A DNA stretch of 64,000 bases from positions 3,766,217 through 3,830,216 of the forward strand of contig NZ_JABBFX010000001.1 in assembly GCF_012927085.1 (NCBI RefSeq). The letters run 5' to 3'. Positions 35,471 to 43,601 of this stretch are shown here, one piece after another. This stretch comes from Ramlibacter agri (GTDB taxonomy: Bacteria > Pseudomonadota > Gammaproteobacteria > Burkholderiales > Burkholderiaceae_C). Each line of letters begins with the position of its first letter. Within the stretch, counting starts at the first letter, position 1. The position numbers and the translations under genes are program-made. The notes under the pieces were generated by a model. It searched no databases. It was not told where the DNA came from and saw only the letters and a list, made by a program, of their open reading frames with translations.

Positions 35471-36073
35471 ATGTCATTCCGTCGCACCCCGGTCATCGTG
35501 GCCATCGGTTTCGCCGCCGCCTGCCTGCCCGCGCTGGCGCAGCAGCCGGCCGCCACCATGGACGTCGGCGCCGCCACTGCGCCCGGCAAGGCGGTGGCCG
35601 CCCAGACCATCAAGACCAGCGCGAAGATCGTCTCGCTCGACCCCGCCACCCGGACCATCACGCTGAAGCGGCAGGACGGCAAGGTGAGCACGGTCGTCGC
35701 CAGCGACGAACTGCGCAACTTCGACCAGCTCAAGGTCGGCGATACCGTGAAGGCCGAGTACGTGCAGGCGCTGGCGCTGGACCTGAAGAAGGGCGGCGGC
35801 GGCAAGGCCGAAGTCTCGAGCAGCGAAGGCATGTCGCGTTCGCAGCCGGGCCAGAAGCCGGGTGGCATGGCGGCGCGCCAGGTCACGGTGCTGGCGGACG
35901 TGGTCAGCGTCGATGCCAAGAAGAAGACCGTCACCCTCAAGGGGCCGGCCGGCAATATGGTCGACCTGACGGTAGACGACCCGGAGCAGCTGAAGAACAT
36001 CAAGAAGGGCGACCAGGTGCAGGCGCTCTACACCGAGTCGCTGGCCATCAAGGTCGAGCCGGCGGCGAAGTAA
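35471..36073 (+). CDS. Periplasmic protein with internal duplication, unknown function
   Basis: A 200-residue protein with a Sec signal peptide (residues 1-23, ending ALAQ). Two similar repeats follow, at about residues 48-107 and 137-198: each has a VSLDPATRTITLK/VSVDAKKKTVTLK strand pair, a DxxLxNxxxLKxGD(x)V turn and an ALYxESLAI-like end, suggesting a pair of small beta-barrel (OB/KOW-like) domains. A Gly/Lys-rich linker joins them. The gene starts after a GCAGGAGC ribosome-binding site and is preceded by the shared operator. No established family function is known to me. Confidence 0.72.
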   Translation: MSFRRTPVIVAIGFAAACLPALAQQPAATMDVGAATAPGKAVAAQTIKTSAKIVSLDPATRTITLKRQDGKVSTVVASDELRNFDQLKVGDTVKAEYVQALALDLKKGGGGKAEVSSSEGMSRSQPGQKPGGMAARQVTVLADVVSVDAKKKTVTLKGPAGNMVDLTVDDPEQLKNIKKGDQVQALYTESLAIKVEPAAK

Positions 36074-36086
36074 ATCCCCGGGTGCT

Positions 36087-36107
36087 GGGTTCGGCATGGC
36101 CGAACCC
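36087..36107. terminator. Hairpin between convergent genes, possible bidirectional terminator
   Basis: GGGTTCGGC-ATG-GCCGAACCC is a perfect 9-bp stem with a 3-base loop in the 45-base gap between two convergent genes. It lacks a long T-run on either side, so terminator function is moderate inference only. Confidence 0.45.
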
Positions 36108-36118
36108 GGCTTGCCGCC

Positions 36119-37054
36119 TCATTCCTCCGGCGGCACCTCGATCCACCCCGCGCCCGGGTCGAAGCTGGTCACCGGTGCGCCCTTCGGCCCCAGGTTCTTC
36201 TCGTACACCTTGCCGTTCTGGCTGACCACGAAGGTCATCACGCCGCTGCGTCCCCACTCGGCCGGCCAGGCCACCGCCGCGAAGCCGGCCAGCATGTGGC
36301 CGTTGATCATGTAGCTGTGGGCCCCGCCCGGCGCGGCAGCGCCCTGGCGCGTGAGGATGCGGAAGTAGTAGCCGCCGTAGGGATCGCCGGCCTTGTGTCC
36401 CGCCAGTTCCTGCGAAGCGTCGGCCACGAAGGGCCCGAGCGGGCTGGCATCCGCGCCAGCGGTGTCCGGCCAGTACAGGCCATCGTGCTTGCCCGGCGTG
36501 CTGCCGATGCGGCTGGCGTACTGCAGCACGCCGTCGCCCATGCGGTCCTTCTGCGCGTACTCGCGCTGTGCATCGACCAGCGCGCGCATCACGAGGATGG
36601 CATGCCGTTCGTTGGCGCCGACGCGGCGGTTCAGGAGTTCCTCGGCGCCCTGTTCGGAGGCGAAGCGCCAGGCGATGCCCTCGCGGACGATCGGGATGGC
36701 GAAGGGCCAGGCCTGCGCGCCCATGCGCAGGATGCGGCGATCGGCGCCGATCTCCTCCAGGCTGCGCCGCGTGGCGAGCGCCTGGGCCGCTTCGGCCCGG
36801 CGCGCGGCGTCGTAGCCGGGCTCGCCGGTGCCGACGAGGTCCTTGTACTTGTCGCCGAAGAGCGCCACCAGGGCCTGCGAGTCGTTGGCCTGCAGCGCGC
36901 GCTGCAGCGCGTCGGCCGCGGCCTCGGGCGTGGCGAAGGTGGTCTGCTGCGCCGCTGCGGCCAGCGGCACCAGCAGCGCCGCGGCGAGGGCCAGGCTGCG
37001 CGCGAGCGTGCGCAGGCGGAATGCGGGATGCGATGGGTTGTGCATGTCTTGCAT
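36119..37054 (-). CDS. DUF2950 family exported protein
   Basis: A 311-residue protein of the DUF2950 family with a signal peptide (about residues 17-36, LALAAALLVPLAAAAQ). Family segments GDKYKDLVGTGEPGYDAARR, GVLQYASRIGSTPGKHDGLYW and DPYGGYYFRILTRQG are present. Function is unknown; the family is often next to DUF3300, as here with an 11-base gap. Both are likely transcribed from the site upstream of the DUF3300 gene. Confidence 0.85.
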   Translation of the reverse strand: MQDMHNPSHPAFRLRTLARSLALAAALLVPLAAAAQQTTFATPEAAADALQRALQANDSQALVALFGDKYKDLVGTGEPGYDAARRAEAAQALATRRSLEEIGADRRILRMGAQAWPFAIPIVREGIAWRFASEQGAEELLNRRVGANERHAILVMRALVDAQREYAQKDRMGDGVLQYASRIGSTPGKHDGLYWPDTAGADASPLGPFVADASQELAGHKAGDPYGGYYFRILTRQGAAAPGGAHSYMINGHMLAGFAAVAWPAEWGRSGVMTFVVSQNGKVYEKNLGPKGAPVTSFDPGAGWIEVPPEE

Positions 37055-37065
37055 GGTGATGATTC

Positions 37066-38430
37066 CTAACGCCGGCCGCCGCCACCGCGGCCACCGCCGC
37101 CGCCGCCGCGACCACCGCCGCCGCCGCCTGCGCGGGCCCCGCCACCGCCGCCACCGGCGCGCATGCCGCCGCCACCGCCGCCGGCGCTGGGGGAGGGCCG
37201 GCTGCTCGGGGCGGGACGCGAGGCGCCTGCCCCGGCATTGCCGCGGCTGGCCGCGCCGCGCTGGCTATCCATCTGGGTCTGGCGCGCCGAACCCTGGCTG
37301 CCTTCGAAGGCGCCGCCCCGGTTGCCCATCTGCTGGGTGGAGGCGCGGTCCTGCACGCCGGCGCCACCGGCGCGGTTCTGCGCGCCGCCTGCGTTGGTCC
37401 CGCCGCCGACGCCGCCCCCGCCAGCCTGCCGGTTCTGCACGCCACCGGCACCGCCGGCGCCGCCCTGTCGGTTCTGGTAGTTGCCGCCGCCGCCCGCCTG
37501 CCGGTCACCCACGCGGTTGTGCGCGGTGTTGCCGGTGGTGCGGCTGACGTCGCCCGGCTTCTTGCCGGAATTCCACTGGGTCGCCTGGTTGCCGCCGCGG
37601 TTGCCGGAACCGATGTTGCGGTCGCCGGTGTTGATGTTGGTGTTGCGGCTGCGATCGATGTTGATGTTGTTGTTGCCGCCGCCGCCGTAGTGGTTGACGT
37701 AGTGCCCGCCGCCCCAGATGGCGCCCATGGCGGCGCCCCAGATGATGCCGGTGGCCAGCGCCGCGCCCGGTGCATACGGATAGTAGTAGACCGGGTAGGG
37801 CGAGGGGTAGTAGCTGTAGGCCGGATAGCCGCCCGCGACCACCACCGTCTGCGGGTTGTACTGGGGCACGTAGATCACCTGCGGGTCGGCCTGCACGATG
37901 GTGATGTTCTCCTGTTCCACCGTCACCTTGGTCTTGTCGTCCGACTTCAGGTTGCCGGCGCTCTGCGCGCGCCGGCGGAAGGCCTGCACCGCCTCCATCA
38001 CCTCGCCGGTGTCGGCCACCACCGCCTCGCCGAGCGCCGTGGTCCAGTCCAGGTCCCGGCTCATCATCTTGACGACGTCGGGATAGTTGGCGAGCGTCTT
38101 CACCGCGTCGTCCCAACTCGGATTGAGTTCCAGCTTGGGGTTGGACTTGCGCTGGTCCAGGAAGCGGTCCACCTGCACGATCTGCACCGGGTTGGTCGAC
38201 GCCGGCAGGATGATCGCCACCAGGTCGTCCGGATACAACGCGATGGGCCCGACCAGTTGCTCGAGGTCCTGCGCGGAGTTCTGCACCGGCGGGGCCGCGA
38301 CGGGCGCGGCCGGTGCCTGCGCAAGCCCATGTTGCGGCGCAAGAGCGACGAGTGCGGCCGCCACCGCGAGGGCTCGCAGGGAGAGGGTGAAGGGCGCGTG
38401 GCGGCGCCGCCTGGGGTTGCTGCACAGCAT
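37066..38430 (-). CDS. DUF3300 family exported protein with glycine-rich tail
   Basis: A 454-residue DUF3300 protein. A signal peptide (core LALRALAVAAALVALAPQ-like, ending GLAQ) is followed by the family domain (QDLEQLVGPIALYPDDLVA, DPQVIYVPQYNPQTVVVAGG), a short hydrophobic/Tyr-rich zone (YPSPYPVYYYPYAPGAALAT) and a C-terminal ~190-residue low-complexity tail. The tail is Asn-rich, then Gln/Gly-rich, and ends in repeated G-rich/Arg segments (GGGRGGGG). ATG at 38430 is chosen from the signal peptide; one dyad site lies 35 bases upstream. Function unknown; the tail suggests surface or matrix association. Confidence 0.85.
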   Translation of the reverse strand: MLCSNPRRRRHAPFTLSLRALAVAAALVALAPQHGLAQAPAAPVAAPPVQNSAQDLEQLVGPIALYPDDLVAIILPASTNPVQIVQVDRFLDQRKSNPKLELNPSWDDAVKTLANYPDVVKMMSRDLDWTTALGEAVVADTGEVMEAVQAFRRRAQSAGNLKSDDKTKVTVEQENITIVQADPQVIYVPQYNPQTVVVAGGYPAYSYYPSPYPVYYYPYAPGAALATGIIWGAAMGAIWGGGHYVNHYGGGGNNNINIDRSRNTNINTGDRNIGSGNRGGNQATQWNSGKKPGDVSRTTGNTAHNRVGDRQAGGGGNYQNRQGGAGGAGGVQNRQAGGGGVGGGTNAGGAQNRAGGAGVQDRASTQQMGNRGGAFEGSQGSARQTQMDSQRGAASRGNAGAGASRPAPSSRPSPSAGGGGGGMRAGGGGGGARAGGGGGGRGGGGGGRGGGGRR

Positions 38431-38465
38431 GCCGCGGAGGCTAGGTTTCGTGTCTTGCGCGGGCA

Positions 38466-38482
38466 ATGGGACTTTGGTCGCA
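38466..38482 (-). promoter_or_regulatory. Third copy of the 17-bp dyad operator, upstream of DUF3300
   Basis: On the minus strand this reads TGCGACCAAAGTCCCAT, differing at one base from the two sites at 35358-35415. It is 35 bases upstream of the DUF3300 ATG and in the same orientation relative to its gene as the other two. It also lies 57 bases from the rng start in the opposite direction, within a 109-base divergent gap. Confidence 0.6.
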
Positions 38483-38539
38483 TGTGGTTGCGGGCTGTTA
38501 TCCTGCTTTCCTGCCGGACAGGCAGGAACAGACAAGAAC

Positions 38540-40006
38540 ATGCAGCAGGACATCCTGGTGAACTGGTCCCCGCAGGAGACGCGGGTGGCCATCGTCGAAA
38601 ACGGCGCCGTGCAGGAACTGCACGTCGAACGCACGCTGGAACGCGGGCTGGTGGGCAACGTCTATCTGGGTAAAGTTGCGCGGGTGCTTCCGGGCATGCA
38701 GTCGGCCTTCATCGACATGGGACTGGAGCGCGCCGCCTTCCTGCACGTGGCCGACGTCTGGCAGCGGCAACCCGATGGCGAGCCGCCGGCGCCGTCGCGC
38801 ACCGCGGTGCCGATCGAGAAGCAGGTGTTCGAGGGCCAGGCCCTGATGGTGCAGGTGATCAAGGACCCCATAGGCACCAAGGGCGCGCGCCTGTCCACCC
38901 AGATCAGCATCGCCGGCCGGCTGCTGGTCTTCCTGCCGCAGGACGACCATGTCGGCGTCTCGCAGAAGATTCCTTCCGAACAGCGCGACAGCCTGCGCCG
39001 GCGCCTGGCCAAGCTGGTGGGCGATGCCGGCGGCGGCTTCATCCTGCGCACCAACGGCGAGGACGCGTCCGACGCGGAGCTGGCCGAGGACATCGCCTAC
39101 CTGCGCAAGACCTGGGCCCGCATCCGCGAAGCCGCCACGCGGCAGCCGCCGCCGGCGCTGCTGCACCAGGACCTGAACCTGCTGCAGCGGGTGCTGCGCG
39201 ACCTGGTGACGCCGGAGACGCAGACGATCCGCCTCGACTCGCGCGAACAGTTCGGGCTGCTGGCGAAGTTCGGCGAGGAATTCATGCCGGCGGCGGCCAC
39301 CAAGCTGCAGCTTTACAAGGGCGAGCGGCCGATCTTCGACCTGTATTCCGTCGACGAGGAAATCGCCAAGGCGCTGGGCCGCCGGGTGGACCTGAAGTCG
39401 GGCGGCTACCTGATCGTCGACCAGACCGAGGCGCTGACCACCATCGACGTCAACACCGGCGGCTTCGTCGGTTCGCGCAACTTCGACGACACGATCTTCA
39501 AGACCAACCTGGAGGCGGCGCAGGCCATCGCGCGGCAGCTGCGCCTGCGCAACCTGGGCGGCATCATCATCGTCGACTTCATCGACATGCAGCGCGAGGA
39601 CCACCGCGACGCGGTGCTGGCGGAGTTCCGCAAGCAGCTGCTGCGCGACCGGGTGAAGACCATGGCCGGCGGCTTCTCGCAGCTGGGGCTGGTGGAGATG
39701 ACGCGCAAGCGCACCCGCGAATCGCTGGCCCACATGCTGTGCGAGCCTTGCCCCCTCTGCCAGGGCAAGGGCACGGTGCGCACGCCGCGCACCGTGGCCT
39801 ACGACATCCTGCGCGAGATCCTGCGCGAGGCCCGCCAGTTCAACCCGCGCGAATACCGGGTGATCGCCGCGCCCAAGGTGATCGAGCTGTTCCTCGACGA
39901 GGAGAGCCAGCACCTCGCCGGCCTGTCGGACTTCATCGGCAAGCCGATCTCGTTGCAGAGCGAGAACGCGATGGGCCAGGAGCAGTACGACATCGTGCTG
40001 CTGTGA
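38540..40006 (+). CDS. rng: Ribonuclease G
   Basis: A 488-residue RNase E/G-family endonuclease. An S1-like domain covers residues ~40-130, and the DNase-I-like catalytic core has the metal-binding aspartates in TTIDVNTGGFVGS and GGIIIVDFIDM. The CEPCPLCQGKG motif supplies the zinc-link cysteines of the dimer. The long C-terminal degradosome scaffold of RNase E is absent, so it is RNase G (CafA). It processes 16S rRNA and some mRNAs. Start ATG at 38540, divergent from the DUF3300 gene; GTG of chrA overlaps its stop. Confidence 0.94.
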   Translation: MQQDILVNWSPQETRVAIVENGAVQELHVERTLERGLVGNVYLGKVARVLPGMQSAFIDMGLERAAFLHVADVWQRQPDGEPPAPSRTAVPIEKQVFEGQALMVQVIKDPIGTKGARLSTQISIAGRLLVFLPQDDHVGVSQKIPSEQRDSLRRRLAKLVGDAGGGFILRTNGEDASDAELAEDIAYLRKTWARIREAATRQPPPALLHQDLNLLQRVLRDLVTPETQTIRLDSREQFGLLAKFGEEFMPAAATKLQLYKGERPIFDLYSVDEEIAKALGRRVDLKSGGYLIVDQTEALTTIDVNTGGFVGSRNFDDTIFKTNLEAAQAIARQLRLRNLGGIIIVDFIDMQREDHRDAVLAEFRKQLLRDRVKTMAGGFSQLGLVEMTRKRTRESLAHMLCEPCPLCQGKGTVRTPRTVAYDILREILREARQFNPREYRVIAAPKVIELFLDEESQHLAGLSDFIGKPISLQSENAMGQEQYDIVLL

Positions 40007-41187
40007 ACCGGGGCTCCGTGGCCGAAGTGCTGCGTGTCTTCCTCAAGCTGGGCCTGACGTCCTTCGGTGGCCCGGTGGCGCACCTGGGCTACTTCCGCTC
40101 CGAATTCGTCGACCGGCGGCGCTGGTTCGACGACCGCAGCTACACCGACCTGGTGGCGCTGTGCCAGTTCCTGCCGGGGCCGGCCAGTAGCCAGGTCGGC
40201 ATGGCCATCGGCCTGGCCCGCGCCGGCTGGCTGGGCGCGCTGGCCGCCTGGTGCGGCTTCACGCTGCCGTCCGCCTTCGCGCTGATCGCCTTTGCCTACG
40301 GCGTGGCGCGCTGGGGCAACCTGGCCGCCAGCGGCGCGGTGCATGGCCTGAAGGTGGCGGCGGTCGCCGTCGTGGCACAGGCGGTCTGGGGCATGGCGAA
40401 GAACCTGTGCCCGGATCGCGCGCGGGCGGCCATCGCCGTCGCCGCGGCCTTGCTGGTGCTGGCCTTGCCGACTGCGCTGGCGCAGGTTGCGGCGATTGCC
40501 GTGGCCGGCTTGGCGGGTTGGAGGCTGCTGAAGCTGCCGCACCAGCAGGCCGTCGCGCACCAGGGCTACGGCGTCTCGCGGATGGCGGGCGTGCTGGCAC
40601 TGGTGCTGCTCGTGGCCGGACTCGTTGGCTTGCCGCTGCTCGCGGCTGCGTCGCAGTCGGTGGCCTGGAAGGTCGTCGACGGCTTCTACCGGGCCGGCGC
40701 GCTGGTGTTCGGTGGCGGCCACGTGGTGCTGCCCTTGCTGCAGGCAGCGGTGGTCCCGGCCGGCGTGGTCAGCAACGACCAGTTCCTGGCGGGCTATGGC
40801 GCGGCGCAGGCCGTGCCGGGCCCGCTCTTCACCTTCGCGGCCTACCTGGGCGCGGTGATGCAAGGGCCGCTCACCGGCTGGCAGGGCGGGCTGGTGCTGC
40901 TGGCCGTGATCTTCCTGCCGGCCTTCCTGCTGCTGGTGGGCGCCTTGCCCTTCTGGGATGCGCTGCGCCAGCGTGATGCGGTGCAGTCCGCCATGGCGGG
41001 CATCAATGCGGCGGTGGTGGGCATCCTGCTGGCGGCGCTGTATGACCCGGTGTGGACCAGCGCGATCCGCGGCCGCGCCGATTTCGCGACGGCGCTGGCT
41101 GCGTTCGCGCTGCTGGTCTACGCCCGCGTGTCGCCGTTCCTCGTCGTGCTGCTGGCGGCGGCCACGGGCTGGGCCTTCCTGGGCTGA
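40003..41187 (+). CDS. chrA: Chromate transporter, long-chain ChrA (CHR family)
   Basis: A 394-residue polytopic protein with two CHR domains: N-terminal FLKLGLTSFGGPVAHLGYFR and C-terminal FYRAGALVFGGGHVVLPLLQ with NDQFLAGYGAAQAVPGPLF. ChrA exports chromate across the inner membrane, driven by the proton gradient, but many members transport other anions or are unassigned. The GTG at 40003 overlaps the rng stop; a GTG at 40018 is the alternative. No chrB regulator is near. Confidence 0.88.
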   Translation: MNRGSVAEVLRVFLKLGLTSFGGPVAHLGYFRSEFVDRRRWFDDRSYTDLVALCQFLPGPASSQVGMAIGLARAGWLGALAAWCGFTLPSAFALIAFAYGVARWGNLAASGAVHGLKVAAVAVVAQAVWGMAKNLCPDRARAAIAVAAALLVLALPTALAQVAAIAVAGLAGWRLLKLPHQQAVAHQGYGVSRMAGVLALVLLVAGLVGLPLLAAASQSVAWKVVDGFYRAGALVFGGGHVVLPLLQAAVVPAGVVSNDQFLAGYGAAQAVPGPLFTFAAYLGAVMQGPLTGWQGGLVLLAVIFLPAFLLLVGALPFWDALRQRDAVQSAMAGINAAVVGILLAALYDPVWTSAIRGRADFATALAAFALLVYARVSPFLVVLLAAATGWAFLG

Positions 41188-41202
41188 GGCGCCTCAGGCG
41201 CC
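41188..41202. terminator. Short hairpin between convergent chrA and glycosyltransferase genes
   Basis: GGCGCC-TCA-GGCGCC forms a 6-bp stem with a 3-base loop between two convergent stop codons six bases apart; the loop contains the stop of the minus-strand gene. No T-run follows, so termination is only suggested by position. Confidence 0.3.
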
Positions 41203-42270
41203 GTGCGCGGTGTCGAGCAACTCCAGCGCTTTCGCCGCCACGCGTTCCGGCAGGATGGCCGGCAGGCAGTCGGCACGGCTGTCGCGGTGGTCCTCGCAGC
41301 CGGCGCGGCCGCAGGGCACGCAGGGCAGCGGCGCTTGCAGCAGCGTCACCTGGCCGATCGTCTGCGCCGGGCGGCGGCGCTCGAAACGCACCGGCTGCTC
41401 GCCACCGGGCCAGGGCGCCCAGCGCCGTGGATTCGTGGGCCCGAAGATGGCCAGCACCGGCGTGCCGCAGGCGGCCGCCAGGTGCGACACGGACGTGTCG
41501 GGCCCGATGTAGAGCGCCGCGCCGCGCAGCAAGGTCGCCACCTGGTTGAACGAGAGCAGGCCGGCGTCGAGCAACTGTTCCGGTGGCGCCGCGCCTTCCA
41601 TCGCCGCCACGGTGGCGCGATCCCCGGCGCCCGGGCCGCCCGTCAACACCACCTGCCGGCCGGCCAGGGCCAGCAGCGCGATCAGCTTGCGGAAATGCTC
41701 CTCGGGCCACTGCTTGTAGACCCACATGGAAGGCGTGTGGACCACGACGTAGCCGGGCGCGAGCCGGCTGGCCAGCGGCGCGGGCAACGGGTCGCCCGCG
41801 GGGCCCACCAATTGCGGTGCGCCGGTGCCGCCGCCCCAAGCCGCGAGCAGCTCCATTTTTTCGGGCACGACGTGGGTCTCGCCCTGGTCGCCACCGATCG
41901 TGACCCCATGCCGCAGCAGCTTGCGCTTCCACCAGTTGCTGCCGCTTTCCGCCGGCAGCAGGCCACTGCGTTCGCGTGCCGCCACCCAGCCGATCAGGTG
42001 GGCGCGGTCGCCCGGGTCGGCCACCAGCGCCAGGTCGTAGCGCCGCCACAGCCTGCGGGCCAGGGCCCAGGTGGCGCGCAGCCCGGGCCGCGCCGGTACC
42101 TCGATCAGCGTGCGGACGTCCGGGTTGCCGCGCAGCATGCCCAGCGTGCCGGCAAACCCGAGCACGTCGATCGCGGCCTCCGGCCAGCGCTCGCGCGCGG
42201 CATGCACCAGCGGCGTGGTGAGCAGGACGTCGCCGATCTGGCGCGTGACCACCACCAGCACGGAGCGCAT
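41194..42270 (-). CDS. Family 9 glycosyltransferase (heptosyltransferase-like)
   Basis: A 358-residue GT9 enzyme (ADP-heptose:LPS heptosyltransferase family). The N-terminal VTRQIGDVLLTTPLVHAARE, GYVVVHTPSMWVYKQWPEEHF and IGPDTSVSHLAAACGTPVLAIFG segments are diagnostic. It adds heptose to the LPS core or a related acceptor at the inner face of the membrane. It is seven bases from the O-antigen ligase gene in the same direction. A cysteine-rich C-terminal part (CVPCGRAGCEDHRDSRADC) is unusual and may bind a metal. Confidence 0.88.
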   Translation of the reverse strand: MRSVLVVVTRQIGDVLLTTPLVHAARERWPEAAIDVLGFAGTLGMLRGNPDVRTLIEVPARPGLRATWALARRLWRRYDLALVADPGDRAHLIGWVAARERSGLLPAESGSNWWKRKLLRHGVTIGGDQGETHVVPEKMELLAAWGGGTGAPQLVGPAGDPLPAPLASRLAPGYVVVHTPSMWVYKQWPEEHFRKLIALLALAGRQVVLTGGPGAGDRATVAAMEGAAPPEQLLDAGLLSFNQVATLLRGAALYIGPDTSVSHLAAACGTPVLAIFGPTNPRRWAPWPGGEQPVRFERRRPAQTIGQVTLLQAPLPCVPCGRAGCEDHRDSRADCLPAILPERVAAKALELLDTAHGA

Positions 42271-42277
42271 CGAAGCC

Positions 42278-43543
42278 TCAGCTCCGGTCCAGGCGCCGGG
42301 CCATCATCCAGCCCATGAGCGCGGCATAGAGGTGCGCCTCCATGAAATCGAGCAGCACCGAATTGAACAGCGCGCTGATGGCGAAGGCGAAGGCGATGCA
42401 GCCGGCGGCGCCGACCCAGGGGCGGTCCAGGCGGCGCTGGCGCGCGGCCCGCCACATGGGCCACGCGAGCCAGGCGAGGAACAGCAGCAGGGCCGGCAGG
42501 CCGCCCGCGCCGAGCTGCAACAGGTACTCGTTGTGCGGGTTGACGCTCTGCGAGCCGGGCAGCTCGGGCTGGCCGGGGTGGCGCGCCAGCGCGATCGCGC
42601 GGAAGGCATCCTGGTAGGCGACCCAGCCGGTGCCCAGCACCCAGTGGTCCCGGGCCACGTCGAGGCCGTTGCGCAGCACCTCGAGGCGGATCGTGGTCGA
42701 GAGCTCCGAATCGTTGACCGGCTGGGCGCCCTGCAGCACCTTCACCGTGTCCATGAAGCGGGTGCGCAGCGGCTGCGAGGTGCTGGCAAGCAGCGCGCCC
42801 AGCACGAGCAGCGCCACCACGGCCTGGTAGCGCCACTTGCGCGGCGCGGCGCGGTAGCCCGCGCAGCCGGCCAGTGCCAGCACCAGCACGTAGCCGGTGC
42901 GGGCGTCGCAGGCGAACAGCACCGCGCCGGCGAACAGCGCCGCGCCCGCGTAACCCGGCACGCGCGGCAGGCGCCCCAGCCGGGCGTGCTCGTAGATCAG
43001 GAAGGCGCACACGCTCAGGCCGAAGCCCAGCGAGATGCGGCGGTCCACGATGGCCTGTTCCATGTGCCCCTGCAGCTCGTAGCTGCCACCCAGGTGGTAC
43101 CACGCGCGCAGCGCCGTCGCGAACAGGATGGCGGTCGCGATCAGTCCGGCCAGCATCAGCCCGTTGGTGAAGGCCTGCGGCCGCCAGGCCAGGCGCATCA
43201 CGGCCCACATCACGGGCAGCATCAGCAGCTCGTGGTAGTGGTTGACGATGCGCCAGCTGGCGTAGTTCACGCCCTCGCCGACGAAGGAGCGCAGCGCGAT
43301 CCAGGCCAGCAGCAGCAGGCCGATCTGCACCATGCGGTCGCGGCGGGGCCAGAGCTGGACGAAGCGGCGCGGCACCAGGCAGCAGGCGACGACGATGAAG
43401 AACATCGCGATGCTGGTGCCGGCCGAAGACCACAGGACGAAGAAACCCAGCGTCGCCAGGCCGAAGCTCAGGATGGCCTGCGCAATGCGGTCGTTCCAGG
43501 AGGCAATTTCCTCGCTGACGTACCGGGGAACCACGGCGCTCAC
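42278..43543 (-). CDS. O-antigen ligase (WaaL-like) family membrane protein
   Basis: A 421-residue polytopic protein with about ten hydrophobic segments and the Wzy_C/WaaL motif SVNPHNEYLLQLGAGG near the C-terminal large loop, containing the conserved histidine. WaaL joins O-antigen to lipid A-core in the periplasm; other family members ligate other polymers. GTG at 43543 with a GGAGG ribosome-binding site eight bases upstream is preferred over longer upstream frames. It lies between GT9 and msbA, both LPS genes. Confidence 0.85.
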   Translation of the reverse strand: MSAVVPRYVSEEIASWNDRIAQAILSFGLATLGFFVLWSSAGTSIAMFFIVVACCLVPRRFVQLWPRRDRMVQIGLLLLAWIALRSFVGEGVNYASWRIVNHYHELLMLPVMWAVMRLAWRPQAFTNGLMLAGLIATAILFATALRAWYHLGGSYELQGHMEQAIVDRRISLGFGLSVCAFLIYEHARLGRLPRVPGYAGAALFAGAVLFACDARTGYVLVLALAGCAGYRAAPRKWRYQAVVALLVLGALLASTSQPLRTRFMDTVKVLQGAQPVNDSELSTTIRLEVLRNGLDVARDHWVLGTGWVAYQDAFRAIALARHPGQPELPGSQSVNPHNEYLLQLGAGGLPALLLFLAWLAWPMWRAARQRRLDRPWVGAAGCIAFAFAISALFNSVLLDFMEAHLYAALMGWMMARRLDRS

Positions 43544-43601
43544 TCGGAGACCTCCGTGCTGCACACTGCGGTTCGAGCGCCTTCGGGCGGCCGTGCGGCG
43601 C

